From Hyphomicrobiales bacterium (GTDB lineage: Bacteria; Pseudomonadota; Alphaproteobacteria; Rhizobiales; RI-29): DNA of 64,000 nucleotides. The stretch covers positions 1 through 64,000 of the forward strand of contig WGLQ01000020.1 in assembly GCA_016125495.1 (NCBI GenBank), read 5' to 3'. The notes under the pieces are model-generated. The model had not been told where the DNA came from. It saw nothing but the letters and a program-made list of their open reading frames with translations, and did no database searches. Shown here piece by piece: positions 56,762-64,000 of the stretch; the first letter of the stretch is position 1; every line of letters starts with the position of its first letter. The translations under genes were made by a program, and so were the position numbers.

Positions 56762-57589
56762 TCATTCGACGGCTCCACCGGTAACCTGGAGGACTTGCCC
56801 GGAGATATAATCGGACTCCGGCGTGCAGAGCAGGTAGACCGCTCCAGCGGCATCGTCCGGGGTCCCGACCCGACCGAGAGGAATGCTGGGCACGTAGGCT
56901 TCGACCAGCTCCTTCGGGATGCCGGTCCTGATCTCGCGCCCCTCGATCTCGAGCGTATGCGGCTCCGTCTCGTAGGTCGCCGTCAGGCGCGTGTCGATGT
57001 GCCCGAACGCGACACAATTGACGTTGACTTTGTAGCGCCCCCACTCCTTGGCCATGGTCTTGGTAAGGCCAATGATTCCTGCTTTCGCGGAGGAGTAGTT
57101 GGCCTGTCCAGGCAATCCCACGATGCCTGTGATTGAGGAAACGTTCACCACCTTGCGATGGACGCATAATCCTTGCTCGGCTTCCTCCCGGGTCGCACTT
57201 CGGATGTAGGGCGCCGCGGCACGCAGGATGCGGAACGGAGCAACGAGATGGACGTCGAGCATCGCCTGGAACTGCTCGTCCGTCATTTTCTGAATGACGC
57301 TGTCCCACGTGTAGCCAGCATTGTTCACGATGACGTCGATGCGTCCGAACCTCTCGATTGCCTGATCGACGAACCGTTGCGCAAAGCCCGATTCGGTCAC
57401 GTTTCCGACACAGGCGGCCGCCTGTCCTCCGTTCGCCTCCAACCTGGCAACAGCGTCTTGCGCAGGCTCCGGGTCCAGGTCGTTGACGACGACCCGTGCG
57501 CCTTCCCGCGCCAGCTTCTGCGAGATGGCAAGGCCGATGCCGCGCCCCGCGCCGGTTACCAGCGCCACCTTGCCGTCGAGATTGCCCAT
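56762..57589 (-). CDS. Short-chain dehydrogenase/reductase
   Basis: A 275-residue classical SDR: TGAGRGIG, NNAG, Ser in NVSSITG, Y-x-x-x-K in YSSAKAG. The sequence is typical of 3-hydroxyacyl-CoA dehydrogenase/17-beta-HSD4-like members encoded with MaoC hydratases, so it probably oxidises the hydroxyacyl-CoA made by the MaoC proteins encoded just upstream. Confidence 0.93.
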   Translation of the reverse strand: MGNLDGKVALVTGAGRGIGLAISQKLAREGARVVVNDLDPEPAQDAVARLEANGGQAAACVGNVTESGFAQRFVDQAIERFGRIDVIVNNAGYTWDSVIQKMTDEQFQAMLDVHLVAPFRILRAAAPYIRSATREEAEQGLCVHRKVVNVSSITGIVGLPGQANYSSAKAGIIGLTKTMAKEWGRYKVNVNCVAFGHIDTRLTATYETEPHTLEIEGREIRTGIPKELVEAYVPSIPLGRVGTPDDAAGAVYLLCTPESDYISGQVLQVTGGAVE

Positions 57590-57602
57590 GCTTTTTTATT
57601 CC

Positions 57603-58037
57603 CTATTTTTTTGAGCTGTCGCCCAGCTCGATCAGGGCTTCTGCGCGCACCTTCTCGCCGCCCCCGCGTGTCGACAACGACAGGGCAAGCAGGACCAGCT
57701 TTTCGTCGCCACTCGCATGCTTCTCGCGGACAGTGCCGGTCAGCTCCGGCTCTTCGCCGAGCTTCATCATGCCGACGAAGCGGCACTTGAACGAACGGAC
57801 CCGCTCCTGCGGCACCCAAGACGTGATCAGGCGGCCGACATAGGCCATGGACAGCATTCCGTGTGCAATGACATCTTCGAGGCCCGCCCGCCTGGCGGCA
57901 TCCGGGTCCACATGGATCGGATTGTGATCGTTGGAAGCGCCGCAATAGAGGGCGAGTGTCAGCCGGTCGACAGGCGGTAGCCGCATTGGACCGATCGTGT
58001 CGCCGACCGAGATCCGATCGAATGTGGGCACGTCCAT
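57603..58037 (-). CDS. MaoC-like hydratase
   Basis: A 144-residue hot-dog fold protein with the hydratase-2 motif (YCGASNDHNPIHVDPDAAR ... HGMLSMAYVGRL), carrying the catalytic Asp and His. It probably pairs with the FAS1-like half encoded three bases upstream to form an enoyl-CoA hydratase, as known for split MaoC pairs. Confidence 0.9.
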   Translation of the reverse strand: MDVPTFDRISVGDTIGPMRLPPVDRLTLALYCGASNDHNPIHVDPDAARRAGLEDVIAHGMLSMAYVGRLITSWVPQERVRSFKCRFVGMMKLGEEPELTGTVREKHASGDEKLVLLALSLSTRGGGEKVRAEALIELGDSSKK

Positions 58038-58040
58038 GCC

Positions 58041-58490
58041 TCAATCTCCCCTGATCACGAGGGTTTCGCTGGCGCGCGCGACGAGTTGTCCGGCGCGGTC
58101 GTAGACCTCCGTCTCCGTCACGACGAAATTGAGCGCGCCGCCCTTCTTCTCGAAGATGTCCACGATTTTTCCCCGCAGCGTCAGGCAATCGCCGGCGCAG
58201 ATCGGTGCGAAATATTCAAATGCCTGTTCCGCGTGCAGGGCTTGCCCTTCGTCGAATCCGAGAAGTCGAGCGGCAGGGAAATATGTGGGCGACAGGCCCA
58301 GAAGAGCCGAGACATAGGTCGGCGGCGCGACCACGGAGCGAAAGCCCGCGGCCTTTGCCGCGGCTTCATCGCAATAGATCGGATCGCTTTCGCCGATCGC
58401 CTTGGCAAAGAGCCTCAACGCACCACGTTCGACCTCCACGTCGAAGGGCTCGAACGAATGACCGACATGCCTCGGGTCGAACAATGCCAT
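58041..58490 (-). CDS. MaoC-like dehydratase, FAS1-type N-terminal half
   Basis: A 149-residue hot-dog protein of the 'MaoC N-terminal' kind (FEPFDVEVERGALRLFAKAIGESDPIY ... PPTYVSALLG). Such proteins lack the full catalytic pair and serve as the substrate-binding half beside an active MaoC. The ATG ending at 58490 gives the normal start; longer readings run into non-coding sequence. Confidence 0.9.
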   Translation of the reverse strand: MALFDPRHVGHSFEPFDVEVERGALRLFAKAIGESDPIYCDEAAAKAAGFRSVVAPPTYVSALLGLSPTYFPAARLLGFDEGQALHAEQAFEYFAPICAGDCLTLRGKIVDIFEKKGGALNFVVTETEVYDRAGQLVARASETLVIRGD

Positions 58491-58515
58491 AGTCGGGGCA
58501 ACCCTTCGTTCCGGA

Positions 58516-59655
58516 CTATTTCTCGTTGGTGAGGACAAGTGTCGCACCCGCCTCGAATATGTTTCCGACCCCGTGACAGACGGATATTCGCGCACCCTGC
58601 ACCTGTGCTGGCGCCGTGCCTCGAAGCTGGCGGATGCTCTCCTGCAGGGCAAACATGCCGTACATGCCGGTATGCGTGTAGCTGAGGCCGCCGCCATTCG
58701 TGTTGGTCGGTAGCCGGCCCCCCGGCGCGGTATGCCGCTCGGCGATGAAGTCGCAGGCTTCGCCAGGCCCCACGAACCCGAGCGCTTCCAGGCCCCAGAT
58801 CGGAAGGTGAGCGAACGCGTCATAGAGCATCAGGTGATCGACATCGTCATGCCTGATCCCCGCCTGTTCGAAGGCCGTCTCGCCAGCGACGCGGAAGGCG
58901 CGGCAACTCTTGAGATCGGCCAGGGGACCGATCAGGAGCGTCTCCACGGCTTCACCGGAGCCGAGCAGGTAGACCGGACGCCGAGGCATGTCGGCGGCAC
59001 GCTCGGCGGACGTCACGACGACCGCGCCCCCTCCGTCCGTGACCAAGCAGCACATCAGCTTGCGGAAGGGCCATGCCACCATCGGCGACGACAGTACGTC
59101 GTCGACCGTGATGGGCTCGCGCACATAGGCGCGCGGGTTGCGGGCGGCCCATTCGCGCTGGATCACGGGCACGAGCGCAAGCTGCTCCTCCGTGACGCCA
59201 TGGTCCTTCATGTAGCGAAGAAATGGCACGGTGAACATCGTCGTGGGGTCCATCATGCCGTAGGACAGCTCGAACTGGCCGAACAGCCCGTCCCGCTCGG
59301 GATGCCAGTTCCGCGCGCCGATCCGCGACCTGCCACTTTCACCATGGGTGATCAGCACCGTGTGGCAGAGACCGGCCTCGATCGCCGCGGCCGCGTGGCG
59401 CACCATGAAGAGGAAAGAGCACCCGCCGACGTCGGTTGCATCAGCCCAGACCGGTTGGATCCCCAGATGCGCCGCGATCAGCCCGACATACTCGCCGACC
59501 GCCGCCAGCCCGTCGACGTCACCTGGCCTCAGGCCTGCATCCTCGAGTGCGTTGAGCGCAGCATCGCAATGGAGTTCGAGTTCCGATACGTCCGGGATCT
59601 TGCCCAGTCGCGTCGTCTCGGCGGCGCCGACGATGGCCGTGGAGCAACGCCTCAT
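58516..59655 (-). CDS. Thiolase-like protein (SCP-x/Ltp2 type)
   Basis: A 379-residue thiolase-superfamily protein of the non-canonical lipid-transfer/Ltp2 group (YDAFAHLPIWGLEALGFVGPGEACDF; GGRLPTNTNGGGLSYTHTGMYG; CHGVGNIFEAGATLVL). Members act either as thiolases or, with a DUF35 partner, as retro-aldolases removing a side chain. Which applies here is not clear. Its ATG overlaps the stop of the DUF35 gene by four bases, supporting a complex. Confidence 0.88.
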   Translation of the reverse strand: MRRCSTAIVGAAETTRLGKIPDVSELELHCDAALNALEDAGLRPGDVDGLAAVGEYVGLIAAHLGIQPVWADATDVGGCSFLFMVRHAAAAIEAGLCHTVLITHGESGRSRIGARNWHPERDGLFGQFELSYGMMDPTTMFTVPFLRYMKDHGVTEEQLALVPVIQREWAARNPRAYVREPITVDDVLSSPMVAWPFRKLMCCLVTDGGGAVVVTSAERAADMPRRPVYLLGSGEAVETLLIGPLADLKSCRAFRVAGETAFEQAGIRHDDVDHLMLYDAFAHLPIWGLEALGFVGPGEACDFIAERHTAPGGRLPTNTNGGGLSYTHTGMYGMFALQESIRQLRGTAPAQVQGARISVCHGVGNIFEAGATLVLTNEK

Positions 59656-60068
59656 CGGTGGTCCACCCGAGGCTGGAACTGCGGAAGCACGATTTCGTCC
59701 GAAATTCTCGTGAACACGACCTCGAGCGGCATGTCGATCCGAAGCGCCTCGGGCGTCTGTTCGCAACCGACGATGTTGGAGATCATGCGAGGACCTTCCT
59801 CGAGCACGACGATGGCCACCGAGTAAGGGGGATCGAATCCCGGTACGGCCCTATGGCTGATCACATAGCTCGCGAGCAACCCTTTTCCCGACGCCGTGAA
59901 GGTCCGCACATCGCGCGACCAGCAGGAGCTGCAGAACGGGCGTGGTGGGAAATAGACGTGGTCACAGGTCCCGCAACGCTGCAGAACCAGTTCGCCGCGG
60001 CGGGCACCGTCCCAGAAGTGCCTGGTTTCCGGTGTCGGCACCGGGATCCATCGTGCCTCGTCGCTCAT
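59652..60068 (-). CDS. DUF35 OB-fold/zinc-ribbon partner of the thiolase-like protein
   Basis: A 138-residue DUF35 protein: an N-terminal helix (TRHFWDGARRGELVLQRC), a four-cysteine rubredoxin-like zinc ribbon (CGTC ... CSSC), then an acyl-CoA-binding OB fold (GLLASYVISHRAVPGF). In steroid side-chain degradation such proteins hold Ltp2-type aldolases and MaoC hydratases together. It is first in its operon, about 32 bases after the predicted transcription start. Confidence 0.9.
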   Translation of the reverse strand: MSDEARWIPVPTPETRHFWDGARRGELVLQRCGTCDHVYFPPRPFCSSCWSRDVRTFTASGKGLLASYVISHRAVPGFDPPYSVAIVVLEEGPRMISNIVGCEQTPEALRIDMPLEVVFTRISDEIVLPQFQPRVDHR

Positions 60069-60101
60069 CGTCCTGCCGTTCCGTGCATCCCTGTTGACTT
60101 T

Positions 60102-60136
60102 TCGAAATATTATTTCGATCTTCGTGGCCACGTCAA
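60102..60136 (-). promoter_or_regulatory. Promoter of the DUF35 operon with an overlapping operator
   Basis: On the minus strand TTGACG (60131-60136), 18 bases and TAATAT (60107-60112) form a strong promoter. A perfect palindrome, TCGAAAT-ATT-ATTTCGA (60102-60118), covers the -10 box, as for a TetR- or MarR-type repressor. The interval 60069-60313 also carries the promoter of the divergent flavoprotein gene, which could be controlled by the same site. No matching repressor gene is adjacent. Confidence 0.65.
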
Positions 60137-60313
60137 CTGCCCGATCGCGGGCACGGGGCACGGGCTGCACACCGGCAGTTGCGCAGCGCTGCCTGCAGGA
60201 AACCGATCTCTGACAATGAGCGCCAAGTACAATAGCATGGACGCGGCAATCGCCCACGTGGCCTCATCGCGGGCAGGGCAACCGCGAAGGGCGCAATCTG
60301 AAGGTCTAGCGTG

Positions 60314-62386
60314 ATGGGCCGGGACCCACGATACGACATCCTCTTCGAACCGGTCGCGATCGGCCCACTGAAGGCCAGAAATCGGTTCTTCCAGGTCCCC
60401 CACTGCACGGGGGCAGGGCACCAGTACATCAACACTCAGAACCGGATTCGAGAAATCCGCGCGGAGGGAGGCTGGGCGGTCGTCTGCACGGACATCTGCT
60501 CGATACATCCCAGTTCCGATGTATCGCCCTATGCGTTCCTCAAGCTCTGGGACGACGCCGACGTCAAGGCCCTGGCCGCCATGGCCGATGCCGTCCACGA
60601 GCACGGCGCACTGGTCGGCTGCCAGCTCATGCACGAAGGCGTCTCCGCCATGAACCGCATGAGCCGCGAGGTCGCGATCGGCCCCTCGCCCCGACCTCAT
60701 CGGGTTGATCCGAGGCAGACACGTGCGATGTCACTGAGCGATATCCGCGATGTCCGAAAGTGGCAGCACGAGGCGGCAATCCGCGCCCGGCAAGCCGGTT
60801 TCGATCTCGTTTATGTCTATGCGGCGCACGGGCTTTCGCTGGCCATGGATTTTCTCTCCCGTCGGATCAACCAGCGGAGCGACGAATATGGCGGCACGCT
60901 GGAGAACCGCTCGCGTCTGCTGCGCGAGATGATCGAAGTGACGAAGGACGCCGTCGGCGATCGGTGCGCCGTCGCCGTGCGGATTGCCGTCGACGAACTG
61001 ATCGGCAGCGATGGCATCACGTGTGAAGAGGAAGGCAGGGACGTCATCGAGATGCTGGCCGAGTTGCCCGATCTCTGGGATGTCAATATCAGCGATCACA
61101 CGAAGGACAGCCCCACCTCGCGGTTCTGCAGCGAAGGACATCAGGAGCCCTACATTCGGTTCGTGAAGCAGGTGACGAGCAAGCCGGTCGTCGGCGTCGG
61201 CTGGTTCACGTCACCGGATACGATGGTCTCGCAGATCAGACGCGGCGTGCTCGATTTCATCGGCGCAGCGCGCCCCGGCATCGCAGACCCGTTCATTCCC
61301 CAGAAAATCTCCGAAGGGAGGATAGACGACATCCGCGAATGCATAGGCTGCAACATCTGCCTTGCAGGCGAGTACACGATCGCGCCCATGCGCTGCACCC
61401 AGAACCCGACCATGGGCGAGGAATGGCGCAGAGGCTGGCATCCGGAACGGATCGCGCCGAAAGCCTCCGAAAGCTCCGTGCTCGTCGTCGGCGCAGGACC
61501 GGCGGGACTGGAGGCCGCCCGGGCCCTCGGACAGAGGGGCTACGCTGTGACACTGGCGGAGGCCTCCCGCCAACTCGGCGGGCGCATCAATCACGAGTCC
61601 CGCCTCCCGGGCATGGCACCCTACGCCCGGGTCCGCGACTGGCGCATCTCGCAGATCAACGCCATGCCCAACGTCGCCTGCTATCTCGAGAGCCGGTTGA
61701 CGCCAGACGACATCCTGGAGCTGGGTGCAGACCAGGTGATCCTTGCAACCGGCTCGCGCTGGCTGAAGACCGGTGTGGGACGCATGAATTTCTCACCCGT
61801 TCCGGCCGATGCCAGTGTCGAGATCATCTCGCCCGACGACATCTTCGCTGGATGGGAGGGCGAGGGCCCTGTCGTCATCTTCGACGACGACGGCTACTAC
61901 ATGGCATCCACGATCGCTCTCCTCCTCGCATCGCGCGGCGTTCGTGTCGTACTCGCAACGCCCCAGGGCAGGGCGGCTTCCTGGATGGCATTCACAGGCG
62001 AGCTGTTCGCCATGAACGAGGCACTGCTGGCGGCCGGCGTTGCGATCATCGTCAACCGGAACTTGACCGCGATCAAGGATGGCAGGGCGGAGCTGTCCTG
62101 CGTGTTCTCCGGCGCAATCGAAGCCGTACCTGCGGCGTCCGTCCTCATGGTGACGATGCGTGAAGGGTGCACGGAGCTTTACGATGCACTGTTGAAAATA
62201 CCCGACCGCATGGCGGCGGCCGGCATCGCCGCGATTCGCCAGATCGGCGATTGTGCCGCTCCCTCGATTGTCGCGGATGCCGTTCATTCCGGCCACCGGT
62301 GCGCGCGCGAACTCGACATGCCGGACAGGGGAACACTGCCATTCGCCGTCGAGCACACGGCACTCGCAGAAGGAATTAGAGGATGA
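60314..62386 (+). CDS. Trimethylamine-dehydrogenase-like FMN/4Fe-4S/FAD oxidoreductase
   Basis: A 690-residue protein of the trimethylamine dehydrogenase/2,4-dienoyl-CoA reductase family. The N-terminal barrel binds FMN, with Cys31 in QVPHCTGAG matching the 6-S-cysteinyl-FMN Cys30 of trimethylamine dehydrogenase. The cluster motif CIGCNIC-x9-C follows, then nucleotide-binding domains (VLVVGAGPAGLEAARAL). The catalytic Tyr/His pair (VYVYAAH) is kept. The substrate-cage aromatics corresponding to Tyr60, Trp264 and Trp355 are not: TDIC, SDHTKDSP and CLAGEYT stand there. A GTG one codon earlier is an alternative start. Confidence 0.9.
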   Translation: MGRDPRYDILFEPVAIGPLKARNRFFQVPHCTGAGHQYINTQNRIREIRAEGGWAVVCTDICSIHPSSDVSPYAFLKLWDDADVKALAAMADAVHEHGALVGCQLMHEGVSAMNRMSREVAIGPSPRPHRVDPRQTRAMSLSDIRDVRKWQHEAAIRARQAGFDLVYVYAAHGLSLAMDFLSRRINQRSDEYGGTLENRSRLLREMIEVTKDAVGDRCAVAVRIAVDELIGSDGITCEEEGRDVIEMLAELPDLWDVNISDHTKDSPTSRFCSEGHQEPYIRFVKQVTSKPVVGVGWFTSPDTMVSQIRRGVLDFIGAARPGIADPFIPQKISEGRIDDIRECIGCNICLAGEYTIAPMRCTQNPTMGEEWRRGWHPERIAPKASESSVLVVGAGPAGLEAARALGQRGYAVTLAEASRQLGGRINHESRLPGMAPYARVRDWRISQINAMPNVACYLESRLTPDDILELGADQVILATGSRWLKTGVGRMNFSPVPADASVEIISPDDIFAGWEGEGPVVIFDDDGYYMASTIALLLASRGVRVVLATPQGRAASWMAFTGELFAMNEALLAAGVAIIVNRNLTAIKDGRAELSCVFSGAIEAVPAASVLMVTMREGCTELYDALLKIPDRMAAAGIAAIRQIGDCAAPSIVADAVHSGHRCARELDMPDRGTLPFAVEHTALAEGIRG

Positions 62387-62793
62387 AAAATCAAACGATG
62401 GAGCGGACCCGCGAGCGACTGGAGGACGCAACCAACGCGTTCATGGCAGCCTTCAATGCGGGAGACCTGGATGCGGTGCTCGGGTTTTTCACCGACGATG
62501 CCGTCTTCGAGGATCCGCGCGGTGCACGGCATGAAGGCAAGCCCGCCATCAGGTCTGCTTTCGAGCCGCTGTTCAGCGGCGCTCTCGGTCGCCCCCGGTT
62601 CACCGACGACGATTTCTTCTGCGATCCCGACGCCGGAAAGGTGATGACCTCGTGGCACTTGCTGCTGGAGATCAACGGCGTCCCGACGAGCCTTCGGGGT
62701 CTTGATCTGCTGCACTTCGAAGGTGACCGGATCAGCCGAAAGCTGTCCTATGTCAAGGCGCAGACACCTCTGTACCAGAAGCAGGAATCCTGA
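62383..62793 (+). CDS. SnoaL-like (NTF2-fold) protein
   Basis: A 136-residue NTF2-like protein (FMAAFNAGDLDAVLGFFTDDAVFEDPRG ... GLDLLHFEGDRI). Members include ketosteroid isomerase and polyketide cyclase relatives; the substrate cannot be told. The ATG overlaps the flavoprotein stop by four bases, so the two are co-translated. Confidence 0.85.
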   Translation: MKNQTMERTRERLEDATNAFMAAFNAGDLDAVLGFFTDDAVFEDPRGARHEGKPAIRSAFEPLFSGALGRPRFTDDDFFCDPDAGKVMTSWHLLLEINGVPTSLRGLDLLHFEGDRISRKLSYVKAQTPLYQKQES

Positions 62794-63176
62794 TCGCCCC
62801 TGTTCGCCCGAAGGCGCCCGGCGTCAGCGGTTCTGGCAGCTCCCTTCAGCACCGGATCGTCGGGCCGACCGCGTCGCAAGTACAGAATGGTCGTCCAAGA
62901 AGTGTCTGTCGATGGACCTGCTGACGGATCACCGACCCGCCGACGGCCGAAGCGTGGCGTACCCTGATGCACCCGGGCTGACGATGCTGATCACGGACGA
63001 GCCGGCGCCCGATGCATCGCGCAGCGTACGCGGCTTCGTCATCGCCACCCACAACGAGCCGAATGGTTGGCGGACGCGGACCCAACGCAATTGAACGGCC
63101 CTTGCCGCAGCACGACGGTTCGGCCCGGGTCATAGGCCCAAGGCCGACGCGCCTGCCGCTCCTCCATTTCGAGAGG
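62794..63176. other. Intergenic region with one weak reading frame
   Basis: Convergent flanking genes. Apart from a doubtful 60-codon frame listed separately (62912-63094), I see no gene, RNA or strong terminator. Confidence 0.5.
62912..63094 (+). CDS. Doubtful short frame or gene remnant
   Basis: A frame of 60 codons with acceptable codon use (MDLLTDHRPADGRSVAYPD ... GFVIATHNEPNGW) but no ribosome site and no recognised family. It may be a remnant or chance. Confidence 0.2.
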   Translation: MDLLTDHRPADGRSVAYPDAPGLTMLITDEPAPDASRSVRGFVIATHNEPNGWRTRTQRN

Positions 63177-63995
63177 TCAGGCCAGGACGCCACCGTCGAT
63201 GTAGATGGACTCCCCCGTCACGTAGTCTGAGAGGTCCGATGCCAAGTAGATGACGGGCGTTGCGATCTCCTCGGGTTTCGCGAACCGACCCATCGGCACG
63301 TTGTTCTTCGCGGCGATTTTCGAGCGCTCCGGATCGTCGTAGACCCATGGGAACAGCGGGGTTTCAGTGTAGCCCGGGCCGACGCAATTGACGTTGATGT
63401 TATAGCGCACCCACTCGCGCGCGAGCCCCTTGGTGAAGGCCTTGACCGCTCCCTTGGTCGCGCAGTAGGCGGCCGCGTATTTCAATCCGTGCTCGGCGTC
63501 GATCGAGCTGATGTTGATGATCTTGCCCTTGCGCTGCGCCATCATGTGCGGCCCGACCGCCTGCGTGAACAGGAAGACACCCTTGACGTTGATGTCCATG
63601 AGGGCGTCCCAGTCCTCCTCGGTGAAGGGGGTATCGAAGTTGGGCACGAATTTCGAATAACCCGAGGTCCAGGTCGGGTCCTGAACCAGTGGCTTCATCG
63701 TGTAGATGCCGGCGTTATTGACGAGGATGTCGAGGCCGCCGAGTTCCGACAGGGTCCGGTCGACCACGTTCTGCACTTCGGCGCGCTTGGTCACGTCAGC
63801 GGGAACGACGATCGCCCTGCGGCCCATCTTCTCGATTTCGGCCTTCACTTCCTCGAGCTGGCTCGTGGTCCGCGCGGTCAGTGAGACATTCGCGCCGTTG
63901 GCGGCCAAGGCCAATGCACAGGCCCGGCCGATGCCCCGCCCCGCCCCGGTGACCAGGGCGGTCTTGCCGGAAAGATCGAATCTTGTTGGCTCCAT
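63177..63995 (-). CDS. Short-chain dehydrogenase/reductase
   Basis: A 272-residue classical SDR: TGAGRGIG, NNAG, catalytic Ser in NISSIDA, Y-x-x-x-K in YCATKGA, C-terminal YIDGGVLA. It is separate from the DUF35 operon and begins five bases from the window edge, so its upstream partners are outside. Probably an alcohol/hydroxyacyl dehydrogenase; substrate unknown. Confidence 0.93.
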   Translation of the reverse strand: MEPTRFDLSGKTALVTGAGRGIGRACALALAANGANVSLTARTTSQLEEVKAEIEKMGRRAIVVPADVTKRAEVQNVVDRTLSELGGLDILVNNAGIYTMKPLVQDPTWTSGYSKFVPNFDTPFTEEDWDALMDINVKGVFLFTQAVGPHMMAQRKGKIINISSIDAEHGLKYAAAYCATKGAVKAFTKGLAREWVRYNINVNCVGPGYTETPLFPWVYDDPERSKIAAKNNVPMGRFAKPEEIATPVIYLASDLSDYVTGESIYIDGGVLA

Positions 63996-64000
63996 CTGCT

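Noticed and set aside
60314-62386. True trimethylamine dehydrogenase
   Set aside because: The three substrate-cage aromatics are missing although the cofactor sites are kept.

Overview
The window looks like an alphaproteobacterial chromosome segment of high GC content. The evidence is a 5-aminolevulinate synthase (C4-pathway HemA), the superoperon order bchFNBHLM-lhaA-puhABC-hyp-acsF-puhE-hemA, and the ppaA-ppsR regulatory pair. The host makes bacteriochlorophyll a and a type II reaction centre. The oxygen-dependent cyclase gene acsF fits an aerobic anoxygenic phototroph or a purple non-sulfur bacterium. The puf genes, bchCXYZ, bchEJ, bchIDO and crtB/E/C/D/F are not here, so they must lie elsewhere.

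Photosynthesis block (1-28.5 kb). A long minus-strand superoperon runs from bchF (14.9 kb) to the truncated hemA at base 1. A divergent promoter region carrying a PpsR-type palindrome separates it from ppaA/aerR-ppsR. Next, on the plus strand, come bchG, a PucC-family transporter gene and bchP, headed by a second, longer PpsR-type palindrome, then a small membrane protein. A second minus-strand unit, fni-crtI-bphO-bphP-fixJ-like regulator, joins isoprenoid/carotenoid synthesis to a complete red-light sensor (heme oxygenase, bacteriophytochrome kinase, response regulator). A small ribbon-helix-helix-like protein follows.

Transition (28.5-32 kb). This part is gene-poor. It holds a possibly frameshifted small gene, an enolase-superfamily enzyme, and a two-gene unit (mirror-symmetric cysteine-rich secreted protein plus chagasin-like protease inhibitor) headed by a perfect FNR/FixK box.

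Catabolic block (32-64 kb) has four modules. (a) A six-gene operon: ketol-acid-reductoisomerase-like enzyme, YnjBCD-like ABC transporter (binding protein, two permeases, ATPase) and a GntR/FCD regulator. (b) RidA, an alpha/beta hydrolase, a three-part fusion (family III CoA-transferase, flavin reductase, extra C-terminal domain) and a DUF1185 protein, divergent from an aldehyde dehydrogenase. (c) An apparent eight-gene operon led by a beta-keto acid cleavage enzyme (BKACE), with a PotABCD-like transporter, acyl-CoA dehydrogenase, NDP-forming acyl-CoA synthetase and serine hydrolase, divergent from a GlxA/CdhR-type AraC regulator. (d) A DUF35/thiolase-like/two MaoC/two SDR/Ldh operon with an operator-covered promoter, divergent from a trimethylamine-dehydrogenase-like flavoprotein whose substrate cage is altered. 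A third SDR closes the window.

The photosynthesis genes are textbook families and firmly called. In the catabolic modules the enzyme families are clear but substrates are not, and these modules are the best places to look for an undescribed pathway. No rRNA, tRNA, CRISPR array, integrase or insertion sequence was recognised.
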